NCBI GenBank assembly: GCA_038373865.1
Contig: JAXGGA010001679.1
Span: 80,016-144,015, forward strand
Source of the DNA: Uloborus plumipes
Taxonomy: Eukaryota; Arthropoda; Arachnida; Araneae; Uloboridae
Length of the DNA stretch: 64,000 nt
Direction of reading: 5' to 3'
Shown here: positions 1 to 12,200 of the stretch, piece after piece
Layout: each line of letters opens with the position of its first letter
Position numbering within the stretch: position 1 is the stretch's first letter
The notes under the pieces: model-generated
Told to the model about the DNA's origin: nothing
The model's database searches: none
What the model saw: only the letters and a program-made list of their open reading frames with translations
Program-made: the position numbers and the translations under genes

Positions 1-1190
1 CTTTTATCTTCGCTTTCACAAAATAATTTTACAAACAATCCACGTATTAATTTCCCAATCTACATCCGCCGAACCAAATGTTTATAACTAATCTGAAAAA
101 GTGTTCTGTAGCCGAAACCTGACAGAGAATTGACATTTTTATCTCCTGATGAATGCTCGAAAGTGATTCATTGTTTTTATCAATCCACAACAAATTTCTC
201 CTGACAAAGGAAGGAACCTGCTTTTGCATTCACCAGGCTGCCCATGCAAAAACTGGTCCAGGGGTTATGAAAAATTACTTTCGATAAGATGCACAATTTA
301 AATGATATACAATGTTTATGGCTGTTTAAGCAGTTGTTTGAGGGACAGCGATGCAGCTTGTAGTGTAAACTTAGTGACACGGTAATTTCCCGGGATGAGT
401 TATGACGTGGAGCACGAAGGGACTTGTAATAATGACCTCTTTCTGAGTTTGCCGGTCGACCATGGCAAAACAGTCTGGGAGGCAGGACAGTGACAACAAC
501 AGTGAGACGGGAAGAAATAATAAAGAACGCTTCTATTTTAGGTATTCCATCCCAGTCGCTCGATTTTCTGGTTTAATCTTGCATGGTGTAGTCTTTAAGT
601 CCTTTTTTCCCAGTTCTGATGATGGTAAGTGATCAAGGATGCATAAGCAGGTATAAAACGTGAAACTTCTTTTGAGTTTGCCGCGGAAATATAGACATAA
701 TGCTTGCCTTTTTAGAACCTTTTTTTCACTTTTTATCGTCACGCGTCTTGGGCGTATAAATAAGCTTGAATTTTGACATCAAAAAACGGATGATCGACGT
801 AAAGTTTTCAAAAACTTTTTTTTTATTTTTCGCATCTGATTGGTTGAAAAGGAGGCGTTTATTTCGCATTCTTTGAGTTGACTTGAAGATAAATGCTTTA
901 TTTATGTCGTATCTTTCTTCTGAATAGCGTTATTGATGCTATAAAACATGGCTGTTCTCACCTTATTGGTTTTAGAATTTAAGTTGATCTTTTGTTTTCA
1001 GAACAATGATTATTTATTTATTTATTTTTCTTGCGTTACAAATTTCTGATTTTCTTCAAATCCGTGAGTCGGATTAGATTAAGCCATGATACATTTTTTA
1101 AAACTTTGTTTAAAAGATAAAGCAAGTGAATGTGAACTTAAGGTGCAAGTGAACTTAAGGCCGGGGTCTACCTAGAAAGGAATTGGGTCC
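1..1190. other. AT-rich non-coding DNA, nothing definite except a candidate microexon
   Basis: No gene is recognised. The open frames here are 60 to 69 codons long, overlap on both strands and show no domain. One small exon-like unit at 614-624 is annotated separately. A short direct duplication of a 'gtgaacttaagg' motif occurs at about 1131-1161, just before the tandem repeat that follows. Confidence 0.5.
614..624 (+). other. Candidate 11-nt microexon
   Basis: An 11-base unit, TTCTGATGATG, is bounded upstream by a pyrimidine tract ending in CCTTTTTTCCCAG (601-613) and downstream by GTAAGTGATC (from 625). Both are close to consensus acceptor and donor sequences, and a plausible branch-point region (TTTAAGT) lies just upstream. 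Microexons of this size exist in animals, mostly in neuronal and muscle genes. The length is not a multiple of three, so inclusion would shift frame. A chance pairing of two good signals in T-rich DNA is quite possible, and no flanking coding exon was identified. Confidence 0.2.
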
Positions 1191-1197
1191 TTTAAAG

Positions 1198-1307
1198 GAC
1201 CCTGCACAAAATTCAGTCACTCAAAACGGACCCTTCGCAAAATTCAGTCACTCAAAAAGGGACCTTTCGCAAAAATCCCACTCTCGAAAACCGACTCTTC
1301 ACAGAAA
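1198..1307. repeat. Short tandem repeat, about 32-bp unit, about 3.5 copies
   Basis: Units begin at about 1198, 1229, 1261 and 1293, each opening with a GACCCTTCGCAAAA-like segment. The first two continue with TTCAGTCACTCAAAA almost unchanged, the third is more diverged and the fourth is partial. The surrounding DNA (1310-2880) is AT-rich with no recognisable gene. A related 'aaaaaaaggacc' fragment recurs near 1389. Confidence 0.75.
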
Positions 1308-1309
1308 TA

Positions 1310-2880
1310 AGAGTTTAAAGAACGATCGGTAATATTTATAGCCGTAAGTATTTTTCACAAAATTATGAATTAATTTTCACAAAATTCCAAAAAAAGGACC
1401 TTGGTCAAATATATGGGATTGACCCCTGCAAGGGGATAGATACCACAGTTCCTAACGATAAAATTTTTTTTTCTGTAATCGCTAAATTTTAGAATTATTT
1501 GGGCGTTTATGGCTATTGTATTAGTTTTCAACTGACACTTCAGATGATAATTCCAACTACATTCAGATAGCATAATATTAATTATTGAATATTTATTGGT
1601 ACAAAAATAGGAGGGAAAAATACATTCAGTGTTGTATAAACACTATCTTATTAAATATAAATGCTAACATCTTTTAGAACTTGAATTCTATCTTTTGATA
1701 AATGAACATATTCTTTAATGCTTCAGAAATCAATGGATTAAATAGGTTTTTTTTTTCTCTACTTGTTCCCTCCGAGTTCTTGTTCCTTTTTCGAGCCGGT
1801 ACTAATAATATTGGGAAAGAAAGAAGGAAATTACATTAATAGAAAAGGATATTACACGACGTCTGTTCTTGTATCGGAAAAGGAGAAAAGAATATTCCAT
1901 TCGAACATCCTTATTACTTATCGATTGTCATTATGCAAAGTTCGCTGATAATGCTCAGGCTAAAGAAGTAAAAATGGAGGGGGAGAGGAAAAAAAAAGGA
2001 AATGTTGAAAAGTCGTAAGTATTAAGAGAGGGTTCTAGGTGTAATTCCAAAGGGGTGGGCGTTGTCGGAGCGACAGTGTGCCACCGACTGGGTGGTCTCC
2101 CCAAAATACAACTGGACAACGCCTATTCATTAGAATAACTGCGCCATGTCGATTCTTCGTGGAGAAAGGCCCTTTACTTTCTTCGGATCACGTGGTGCAT
2201 GAATGTGATGAGTCATCGTGATCATCTTCGAATATTGCCAGAGTGACAGATCATTGCTGCTTTATTGCCAGAGTGGTGCCGCCAAATGGGGTCTGCCCGC
2301 TGACAAGGTGGCAGTGTAATTTTTTCAGGTTCGAAAGCACTTATGGGGTACTTTTATTCGGAATATTCCTGTTGGATAAGTGGCTGTTAGGTGTTGGTAG
2401 TGAATTTCGAAATTGAGCATTTTCAGGTCAAAGAGATGTGTATTTTTTTTTTTCTTTCTCCGTGTTAACGAGGTTGTTAATTAGTTGCAAAGTTATACCT
2501 TGAAGATATTTGACTGACTAATAACTGCCATTTTTGTCTCCAAGTGAGAATATTTTCACAATTTTTTTCCCATAAACAAAAATATTTTGCATTAAGCACA
2601 ACTTTCGAAATCATTGGTGGTTCTGCATTTGAATCGGTGAGTGCATAAACAACGTCAATCCAGAACTTTAAATTGTTCAGGAGAGAGAAAAAACGTCTTA
2701 ATTCTATCATTGTTTCTACGGTCAACATTCAAATAACTGGCCCCGTATCTTTCGAATTAGTAACCTGACTGACGGGATTTTTGACCTCAACACGCATCTT
2801 GCCTCCCACAGCTTGTTTCTACAAAAACGAATTTTCGAATTTTTGTGACTGATGCTGTTTTTGCACTCACCGATTGATTC
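1310..2880. other. Non-coding stretch; more complex sequence at about 2030-2340
   Basis: No gene is seen. Positions 2030-2340 are richer in G and C and of higher complexity than the surroundings, and contain a short inverted pair (GGCGTTGTC near 2058 against GGACAACGCC near 2113). This could be a regulatory or old repeat fragment. The rest is AT-rich with short overlapping frames on both strands. Confidence 0.3.
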
Positions 2881-2888
2881 ATTTAAAG
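2881..2888 (+). repeat. Left 8-bp target-site duplication of hAT-type element
   Basis: ATTTAAAG immediately precedes the CAGGG terminus. It is repeated exactly at 4449-4456 after the CCCTG terminus. Confidence 0.9.
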
Positions 2889-4448
2889 CAGGGTTGGCAA
2901 GGTTTTGGACAGAACGGTAAAAACCACGGTTTAAACCATAGTTTAAACCGTCCTGTCCAAAACCCATGTGTCCAAAACTGTCCTAAACTGTCCAAAACTA
3001 CATTTTTAGTACAATTTTATATTTTGAACAAATATCAAAAGCACAAAATTATACTTGAAGTTAAGACTTAATTTATTTAAAGTAAGCATTTAAATGTGTA
3101 CATAAAAACATATATAAGATTTTCAGCTGATACTAATCTAGCTACTTAGCAGTTACTATTCTTCATTAAAAATGAATTAGTTCTCATAAGTTTATATTAT
3201 TTTATTTTTAATACAAGCAAAACTTTTTAAATAAAGATGCAAATGAGGGTGTTCAAAAGGAACAATAATCAACTTAAATGCAAAAAATCAGTTTTGCAAC
3301 TAATTAAAAAGATACACAACATTTGAGAATATTACAGCGACATTTACTGATATTTCATAAAATATTAGGAATAAATTTAAAAGTAGTACAATTCAAAAAA
3401 AATATGTATATACATATGTACACATTAGTAATCTGGTTCAATTGGTCCTCTTAACATCCGATAGCACATGACCAGAATAGCTGCCGTATTTACCAGTAAA
3501 CGATTAAATGACAAAAGTGACATTTCATAATCAGACACTAAATCATTACTGATCCTTGGAAAATGCTGATAAGTTTTTCTAAATATTTGCAAGCTAGGAT
3601 GTTTTTTTTTTTCTTGAGGAAGTATATACACATATGAAGGGCTCGGGTGTAAAAAATGGTAACTTGAATTTCAAAAAATCAAAACTTTTTCTTTTAAATA
3701 TGGATTTATTGCTTCGAGACATTACTGTAGCAAGTTTTTTCTATTTAAAAAATTAAGTCGGTGCATTGATTAAGTGCTGTGTGTCTCAGGTATATTTAAT
3801 TACATTTTTACAAGTGACTTTTGTTTCTTTAATTTGAAACAATACGTCTTTTCGAGTTTGTCAGATACCACTATTTACGCCCGAGCCCTTCATATATATA
3901 TATTGTTAGAAACAAAATACACAGTATTAAAAACAAAAATCAAACATAGAAAAATTTTCTTGAGTAGTGAAAAACATTTTATCATCCGTTTATTATTCTT
4001 CAATCTAAGGTTAAAAAAATTATTTGAACATCACTGAAAACATTATTGTAAAGAAACCACAAAAGACTTCAGTTTTACACATTTTGAGTTTCAAATGGAG
4101 CTGAAATTATCTGCTTCAAGACTGTTTTTTTGACAGTACTACCAATTCCTATTTTATGAAATTTTTATGCAGTGGAGTTATGAGTAAATTGTTCATTTTT
4201 AACGTGTATTAAAATTACTAATATAATTAAATATTGTCAAATTGTAATTAATTACAACTAATTAACACTAAGAAACTAAGATGTATGCATTGTCAATATT
4301 ACAGCTAATAGAAATTAGTCAGCTTAAAACCCTTTTGCCATGCTTTAGACAGTTTAAGACACTTTTGGACAGTTTAAGACAGTTTTGGACAGTAAAACCC
4401 ACCTGTCCTGTCCAAAACCAGTTTTGGACGTCCAAAACCCCAACCCTG
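2889..4448. mobile_element. Non-autonomous hAT-type DNA transposon, 1,560 bp
   Basis: The element starts CAGGGTTGGCAAGG and ends CCCCAACCCTG, with perfect 8-bp duplications outside (2881-2888 and 4449-4456). Eight-base duplications and CAGGG...CCCTG ends are the signature of the hAT superfamily. Inside both ends are clustered copies of TGTCCAAAAC and its complement (about 2941-3000 and 4340-4440), the arrangement expected of subterminal transposase-binding repeats. The longest internal frame is 87 codons and no transposase domain is visible, so the copy must depend on an enzyme encoded elsewhere. A smaller inverted-repeat element is nested at 3636-3891. The termini match those of the element at 18240-19869, so the two are probably related families. 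Confidence 0.9.
3636..3891. mobile_element. 256-bp MITE nested inside the hAT-type element
   Basis: The left end (GAAGGGCTCGGGTGTAAA) matches the complement of the right end (GAAGGGCTCGGGCGTAAA), and the inverted match extends to about 26 bases. The flanks are ATAT on both sides, consistent with a TA or ATAT target duplication, but the surroundings are themselves AT repeats so the duplication is ambiguous. It contains no coding sequence. Its place inside 2889-4448 shows that it inserted later. Confidence 0.75.
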
Positions 4449-4456
4449 ATTTAAAG
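4449..4456 (+). repeat. Right 8-bp target-site duplication of hAT-type element
   Basis: An exact second copy of ATTTAAAG directly follows the CCCTG terminus. Confidence 0.9.
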
Positions 4457-4679
4457 ACTACAGAAAACTGCTTTGAGCCACTATGAAACGTAATTCAGCT
4501 GTCCACAGGACCAGTATTCGATCTCCTTCACATTATTTACCTTTTTAATAATTTCACTAGCTGCCAGGGCAGCTAGATTAGCTTCCTGCGGCATGCTGAT
4601 GCATAACGTCCCCCCTCTCTAACTTTTACCTCATTCTGAAATTATATTATTTGATATAATTTAATGTTCATTCGATTTC

Positions 4680-5363
4680 AAGACATACCACGCACGTGGC
4701 CCGGCGTTGCACGGGCACTTCGTGCCCTGAAAGTAGTGAGAAAAAAATTTAAAGAAACTACTCCCCGCCAAGGCGGCTCGCTTACAGGCGCTTCACGCCT
4801 TTACTTTTTTCCTATATAAAAAAATCATTCGAATTATTGAGATGCTTCACGCCTTCAAGATGGTGAGGAAAGTTTCAGTAAGTTCAGATCGCTCAAAGAA
4901 AAAAAGCAGACATAGATACTCAGTTTTTAATATAAGTAGATGGCTCTTTAACAAATAAATGTTTCAAAATATTACCAGTAGCTAGCGATAAAAATTCTAC
5001 GTAAGTGGTCCGCTTATGAGTTTCGTGTTTGATTTAGTTAAGCCTTCATTCAAAATTCTCATTATCATTGTTATCACCGTTTCATAGCAACGACGGTTTG
5101 CAAGAATGGATTTCATATTTAATCATTTATTAGGCTTAATCGCTTTAAATTTGACTACTTATTAATTGATATCTTCGCTAATTAAAATCGTATAATTATA
5201 TCAATTGAAACTAAAGAAGCTTGAAAAATTACCTATCTATCGGTACCTGGTTCGACTTTCAGTTCATTGGCGTTCAGGAGAAAGAAGCGTGACATAGAAA
5301 GATAGAAAGATAGTTAGAAAGAAAGATAGTGAGAAAGATACTCAGTTTTTAATATAAGTAGAT
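4680..5363. repeat. Interspersed-repeat-like segment with GC hairpins and a 28-bp direct repeat
   Basis: A GC-rich head at 4690-4810 is unlike the surrounding AT-rich DNA. It holds CCCGGCGTTGCACGGG (4700-4715), a perfect 6-bp hairpin GGGCACTTCGTGCCC (4713-4727) and further GGCG/CGCC pairs. The same 28-bp sequence occurs exactly at 4914-4941 and 5336-5363, starting AGATACTCAG and ending AAGTAGAT. The second copy follows a GATA-rich microsatellite (5292-5340). I believe GC hairpins plus an AT-rich tail occur in some LINE- and Helitron-related repeats, but I cannot assign the family. Confidence 0.45.
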
Positions 5364-5818
5364 TTTCAAATTTACATTTTAAGAACTTTCATTTAGACCA
5401 ATTTTTCCTATCATGCACTATCACTATCAGTAATTTAATGCTTTAAATTTTGAATTAAAGTCAATGAGAGCTAGATTATGCATATTTGATGAAAACTAAA
5501 TAAGATATAAATAAAGTGCAAATCAATTTATATAGAAACATATTTCACGTCAAGTGGATCAGTCATACTGCCTGCTGACCGGTATAGTATCTTCATTCTT
5601 ACTGGTTCTCAGGATCAAGCACATTTTTGAGGATTTTTAACGCTGCTTCAAGATGACTGAGTTTAAAAACTCTATGGCTAAGAAGCTCCGCCGTTTGTGT
5701 ACCTAAACATAAATCTTTGACTTTTGCGACTGGCTCATTTTGGGATTTCTGCAAAAATTTTTAATGAATACTATCGCCAGAATATTTACTGCTTTGCTTT
5801 ATTCGTTTTTAAGAGCTG

Positions 5819-6221
5819 CACTGTAAAAAATGAATGTTTTTGCAGTATAATATAGCTAATTTTATGGCGATAAAATGTGAAAATTGCTAATTTTTCAATA
5901 ATAAAATGTAAAAATTCTTCTTTTACAGTACTAAACTGTAAAATTGCTAATTTTACAGTAATAACCTGCAAAATTGCTAATTTTACTGTTTATTACCGTG
6001 TATTTTAGTTTTAAACTGGAACCTCTGCTGCCAATATTGTACGGTTGTCTTCACAGTATAATACTGCTAAATTTTACTGCAATAACCTGTAAAACTTCTA
6101 ACTTTACAGTAAGAAATTGTAAAACTGCTAGTTTTAGTTTATTACTGTGCATTTTACAGCTTTAGATTGGAACCTCGGCTGCCAGTATTATACTGTAAAA
6201 ATAAGTTCATTTTTTGCAGTG
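5819..6221. mobile_element. Palindromic MITE, copy A (403 bp)
   Basis: The ends are CACTGTAAAAAATGAA and its near-complement CATTTTTTGCAGTG. The inside is built of repeated blocks such as TTACAGTAATAACCTG and GGAACCTCGGCTGCCAG, read in both directions, so nearly the whole unit can fold on itself. A second copy, in the opposite orientation, lies at 20104-20487 and shares the GAGGTTCC and CTGCCAGTATTATACTG blocks. No target duplication longer than a base or two is convincing. It contains no coding capacity. Confidence 0.75.
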
Positions 6222-9200
6222 CGGAGATATTAGGAATAGCGGCATATGAAGGCCCCATCTGATGTTGCCTAATTTTTTTATCATCGAACTTGCATTGTTT
6301 TAAAAAATTTTCCGGGCATCCTTCAATATCTGTTTTTTTTTCTTTTAATTCCTTAAGAAATTACTTGGCAAAGTCGCTTTGTTTCTCTAGTTTTATTGGT
6401 ATTTTGCTGTTTTCCACTAATATAGCAACATTGCAAAACGAATTATTTCTTTTTTCTATATTTCACCACCATAGAAAACGAATTCTTTGTGCAAAGTGAA
6501 ATTAGTCATCGATGATTTGGTTTGCATTTTAAGTAATACCTTTATTTCGCCATAGAGCAAAATCCATTTGCAGCAAGTTTGTTTTTTTTTTATTTTTTCT
6601 CTTGCGAAAGAAATTGTTCTTTGTCTCACATTCAATCCTGTTTTCTTACATGTATTGTTAAAAATTGCCTAAAAACCATTTTCATTCTTTTGAAAAGCTA
6701 TCTTTCTATGCGTTTTTCGCAATTCATTGAATATTGTTTGGGAAAATTCTATTCAATTTGTAAGAAGGGGAAAAAAATTTCCAAGGTCGCCCTTATGTAG
6801 TTGTATGCTCAAAACCATGTAGAGCAGCAACAAAATTTGATCATGATCTACCGAGTGATTTCTTTTAATCCCCCCTATTGATATTTTAGAAACTAGAGAT
6901 CTTGTCAGTATTTGACAGTTTCTGGCACTCGCGACAAGCTAGCAATTTTAGACTGTGTGATTATGTTTTAGCATTTAGAAATTTAGACTAATGACAAGTT
7001 ATTGTAATGCAAACATGACGTCAGGGTTGTTAGTTTCGCCTGCAGAGAGATTTTTTTCTTATTTTTTTCTTGCAGAAGCAAAATTTGTTGGGGCCAATAA
7101 GGGTCAAGTTAAGGTCAAGCCTCAGTTGTCAATCATGTTAAAAACACAGAGGTGAAATTTAAACTACGTTTCTTTAGCTTTAAAATTTAATTTTCCCATA
7201 ATGTCGTCACCTTTACAGTTAGCAGGGGTGAATTCGTAAATTTTCTAGTGAAAAATAATTGAATCCTAGGTCATGAACAAATTTAGTTGAAAGGAGGAAG
7301 AGAAAAGCAGTATCGGAACAGAGTTACGGTTCCAATTTACCGCTGCTATTTAAGTACACAATAAGGATACTTTTAAATTGAACTAAATACAAGAATTATT
7401 TATCATTCTTATCAGAATTTATTTCAGGGGTGCTCTATGGGAGTCCACGAAACGCCACTTTGACCTTCTTAATCATTTCCTTTTTCGGCGTATTTCAAAG
7501 GACGATTTAGCACATGTTGAGAAAGTATTACAATATCCGTTTTTCTTTTTCTTTTCTTTTTTTTTTTTTTAAGAAATGCCTTATGTCTCTTCTCATTATG
7601 TGTAGGTATGTGTAAACACTTACATTTTATCATTCAATAAATTCGGAGTTTTATTTGGAAAGTTGAAAATCCTGCTCTTTCAAAAAAATCGGTGTGCCCC
7701 TAATTATTTTTCGTCCGAACTTATTCTTGGAATCAAATTTTCTTGATTTGTTCGATTGATAAAAAATGAGTTATCACGTGGGATTAAAAAAAGGTGCATT
7801 ACAAATGTTGTAGAAATAATTCCTTAGAATCATAAGAACCTCTGTCCTTTAAAAATAAATCTTCTCAAAACACGGGAAATTTTTATCGTGCGAAAGAAAC
7901 TTCAAAAAAAAAAAAAAAAAAAAAGGGGGGGAAAACAAATTCTAGCAGTATTACATTAAAATAAATAATAAATCCAAAAGAAATGGCTTTTAATTTTTTA
8001 CCAAAACAAATTAAACCACAATAATTTAATTGGCAATGCTACTCTGTGCAGTTCGATCGTGTCTATCGTTTGCTGTGTATGCATGCATGATGGTCAGTGT
8101 GGAAATTTAACTGCTAATTATTTAGCGATATCATTTCGCGTCCTCTATGACGTTACTACTATTTCTTCGTGGGCATTGAAAGGCAAATACCTGGCCACAC
8201 TTACGGCAACGTTATGGCATCATAAAGGTCTACTGCACCATCAGATCCTTTGCATTATGAAACAAAGCACTATGAATAAACAAGCAGTATGTCGTATAAC
8301 CACCTTAACAATCACGTATAAAAGTGCGTATTATTTATTCTGAGCGTGGAATTGCTTGCCTATTTTATTTTTGTTTTACTTTTTTTTTACTTCTCGTGTT
8401 GGCAATGGGTGTTAAAAAAAAGATCGTCTGCTATGCCGAATAATGGAGTCCCCTTGCTTTACTGTAAGCACTGAAAGTGTAGATAAGGCCTTCATTACCT
8501 ATTATAAAGGCTTTTTCGCGGGCGAATTCTACAGTTACAGAACTGTTGAAGAAGGCAGCCATCCGTGGACGAAGCTTTTCTTTTTTTTCTCCTTTCTCGC
8601 CAGATGGGTAGTTTTATTTTTTACTCTTTATTTTCATTTATTTATATGTTAAGAATAGCATTAGAATATTGCCATCCAGTAGCTTAGTTCTCCAAGATGC
8701 CCCGAAGGATAGATTTATTGCTCGCTTGCGTTTTCAATTACCTTGAATTCACGATCGTGGCAAGTTTCTAGCTTGCCCATGTGTTGGTGGTTAAGACATT
8801 GGTATCCACAGGAAAAGGAATTAAGAAGAAGAAGACAGATGTGTACGAATAAAAAAAATTCGAACCCTATGAAGCTATTTCTTAGTGCTTTTTTCTGCTA
8901 CTGTTTTCGAGATTTGTCTTAGAGCCTCAGCAGCTTTTAGGAAATAAACAAAATGGTCTTCTAAAAAGGTTAAAAGATGAACCTGGCTGTGATTGAACCT
9001 GATTGTGAGGAGTATGTTGAGTTGCTCAACTAGATAGATACCGATATTTAGCAAATTTCAAATTTCATTAAAATAATATTGTTACTTTTAAATGTAGGTT
9101 ATAATTCTGATAAAATGTCACATGAGTCCTTTGTTTTACATGTCACTTATAATAACCATTAGTCATGTAAAACCATGTGCAGAACAAACCCGCAAAATAG

Positions 9201-12200
9201 TTGAATGTCATAACTCAATTATTTTTGAGTTTTATCCGCGACTTTTAGTTAGTGCTACATTAAAGATGGGTGCTCTATAAATTGTTACATGAAATAGCCA
9301 AAAAATATCCCTGTATTCTTCCCCGTCCTTTACAAAAAGGCCAATATCTTACATGGTCTTCTTATTTTATCAAGCTTATAAAAGCGTCGCTTTAAAAGGA
9401 ACGGAATATGATTGGGGAAGCAACATTCCTTTTTTGATAAATTCTATTCCTTTTTTCCCCTTTGGGGGTCAAGCCTTTTTTCTTTTCTTTATTTTAAAAC
9501 TGAGCGATGGGTTAGAAAATTCATTTCTCCCTACATTTTTCCCCCAATGCTCCGAGTTTCCCATTGGAGCGTGTAAAAAGACTGCAGGGCAAAGATGGCG
9601 GGCAGGGGAAAAAATAAGAACGATAGAGAAATCGTAATAAAAATTTATTCTCCGAAACGGACCATGTGATTTCGTTTCATGGTGAGTGGCAACGGCTATA
9701 CACGGCCGAAGATCTTTCTTTGCGGCGAGTTTTATAAATAAATAAAAGTAGAAAATGTGTGGGGATGAGTAAGTGGTATTATTTAATAACGGAAATGTAG
9801 ATATTTGATTGTGAACTGCGGTGGTTTAATATTTATATCTTCTATTTTGCTCTATTGATCATACATTTTTATGTACTGTTCGACTTTCAATTTAATTTGC
9901 ATCAGTATCGCTTGATGAAGGTTAGCTTATGTTCCATATCGTGCAACATCCTCTGGAAGTTGACCAGTTGTTAGAACTCATGCAGCGACATTTTTTGTGA
10001 TGTCTTTGGCTCTTATCGAACTTCTAAAACTCAGGTAACTTTTCACATGATTTAGCATGTTTAACCTGTACCTGAGCTGCTGAAAATGGTCCATTTTGTA
10101 AGAGAGTGTGATGCCTTTCTGCAACTTTAAAAACGCTTTGAAGAAGTATATCACCCAAAAGAGTACTAAGCAGTAAAATGTGCTGAATCACCTAGTGTAG
10201 TCTCTGACATCAATATGTATCTCTTTAAATAAGAAAAATCATAGGGAGTTGCTTACTGTTGCTAAAAATATCTGCCTAAAATATTAAACCGATATTTCGT
10301 TCGAAGAAACTTAACTTGAACGTTAAATGCATTGAAAAGGGAAGACTGAGGGTTCTGGAAGGGAATGCCCGTAAAAAACTGCCCCTTAGTTGCACTTGTT
10401 TGGAACTCACTAATTGGACCATGCAGGATAAGGGAGTATTTCAATCTGCTGGTCAAAATAAACGTAATGCATTTTTTTCTTTTAAAGTACGGTAAGCCAA
10501 AAAATTTAAATTAAAACTTCGTTGCATTACGAATTTGGCTGAGCAGCGCATCATTTCTCTGAAGACCGGTCCGGTCAAAAAAAAAAGTATGACATGCTTT
10601 GATTTCTTTTTTCATCTGTGCTCTGATTAATTTCCTCCGAGCCCTTCAAACATAAACGATATCACAAATGCGGCACATGTCACCAGCACCCCCTCCTTTC
10701 CGTTGTGTATGACGTCACGGCTGTGGAATGTACACAGAATGGGGGAATTTTAACACACCACTGACTTTTTAAAGGAAGAAGACAACAGCAGCAACAAAAA
10801 GGCCTACAAGCTCTTTCGATCTCTCTGCCTTGTTGGACACAGGCTGCGCATAAAGGAAAATATCTAATGATCTGTTTTCTTCGGTGCTGTTTACATCCAT
10901 TGGCTGTTATCTGGAAGTGTTATTCCTCTCGTGAGAAATCAATGGAGTGAGGCTTGCTAAAACAAAACACTAATCTGTGAATAATGCTTCTTTTGGTATC
11001 CCACAATAAACCATGTTTATACCAAACTTTTTTTTTCTGCTGATGACTCGCGCACGTTGCCATTTTGTTTTTAATTCAAGATAGGTGGATGTTTACTTTG
11101 CTTTTGTGTTCTGTTTGTTCTTAATGAGTTCTTCGATACGCTGGTCTTCACAATATTCATGCATTATTACTTTTTTTTTATGTATTCAAAGCGTAATAAT
11201 GTGCGAGACAGCTTTGGTTTAGAGTTATGCTTGGCTTTCTTAATTGCTGTTCCTCGAACACTTTTTATTTTGATCGTTCAACTTTTAAATTAAACTCCCA
11301 AGGTTTTGCTTGGTTGTTTTGGGTATTAATAACGCATGGTGCTTTAGTTCTATTTTTGTCTCATAAAGCATTTTGCTTTGTGTAATTTTCTGGCTTCTGA
11401 GAGAACTCTTTCCGATAGTTTAATTTCTCGTTGAAGTTCTCAGTTTTTATTTCCTTGGTTTGGTGAATTTTTGGAGCATATTTTCCTGGCTTTTTGAAAA
11501 TGTAGTATTAGTTTTCTGCAGTAAGCAATTTTTTTCAGTGCAGTTTTTTCCTTGAAAAAGTTGTACTGTTCATTTTCTTTTCTTTGAAATATGTATGTTT
11601 TTTTTTTCTTTTGGAGCAATCTTGGTTATCTTTGCAAAATTTTTACTTTTTTCTTTCCCTGAGGAAGTTTTTGCGACAGTTTACTGACTCCCACTCTGTA
11701 AAATTCTTTACTGAAAATTATAGTGTACTTTTTATCCTTGGGTAGAATGTTAGAGTAATTTTTGCTTTTTAGAACTTTAAAAATTTGAATTTCTACATTA
11801 TTTTCGTTGATTGGATTTTAATATTTTGTGTCTTAGTATAGTTTTAAGTACACATTTCTTTGCAAAGACGAAATTTGTGCAATAGTTCTTTTTCTCTGTT
11901 GAGGTAACATTTTTACACAAAGTTATGGTTGGTGCTTGATTTTACGAACCTTTAATTTGCGAACATTCGCGATTTTACGAATAGCTTACAAGACTCTAAA
12001 ACTCTTTTTGTGAAACAATGCTATTCAATTTTACAAAATCTCGAATTTGAACATTTTTCACGGTCCCCAAAATTCCTAAAATCTAATGAAAATTCAGTGT
12101 CAACTGCTTTGGGGATTATTTATTTTTTTTTTACAGTTGTCTTACTTTGAAATTTTTTGCAGTAATTTTTAATTGTAAGAAACTCCTGTTTTTTCGTAAA

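Noticed and set aside
145..165. CTGATGA followed closely by CGAAAG on the plus strand, resembling a second hammerhead core
   Set aside because: The six bases between (ATGCTC) cannot form stem II, and no cleavage triplet with stem I pairing follows.
8850..8870. TTCGAACCC as a tRNA B box
   Set aside because: No A box or cloverleaf stems at suitable distance.
11038..11060. CTGATGA near GCGCACG on the plus strand
   Set aside because: No GAAA strand or compensating helices within range.
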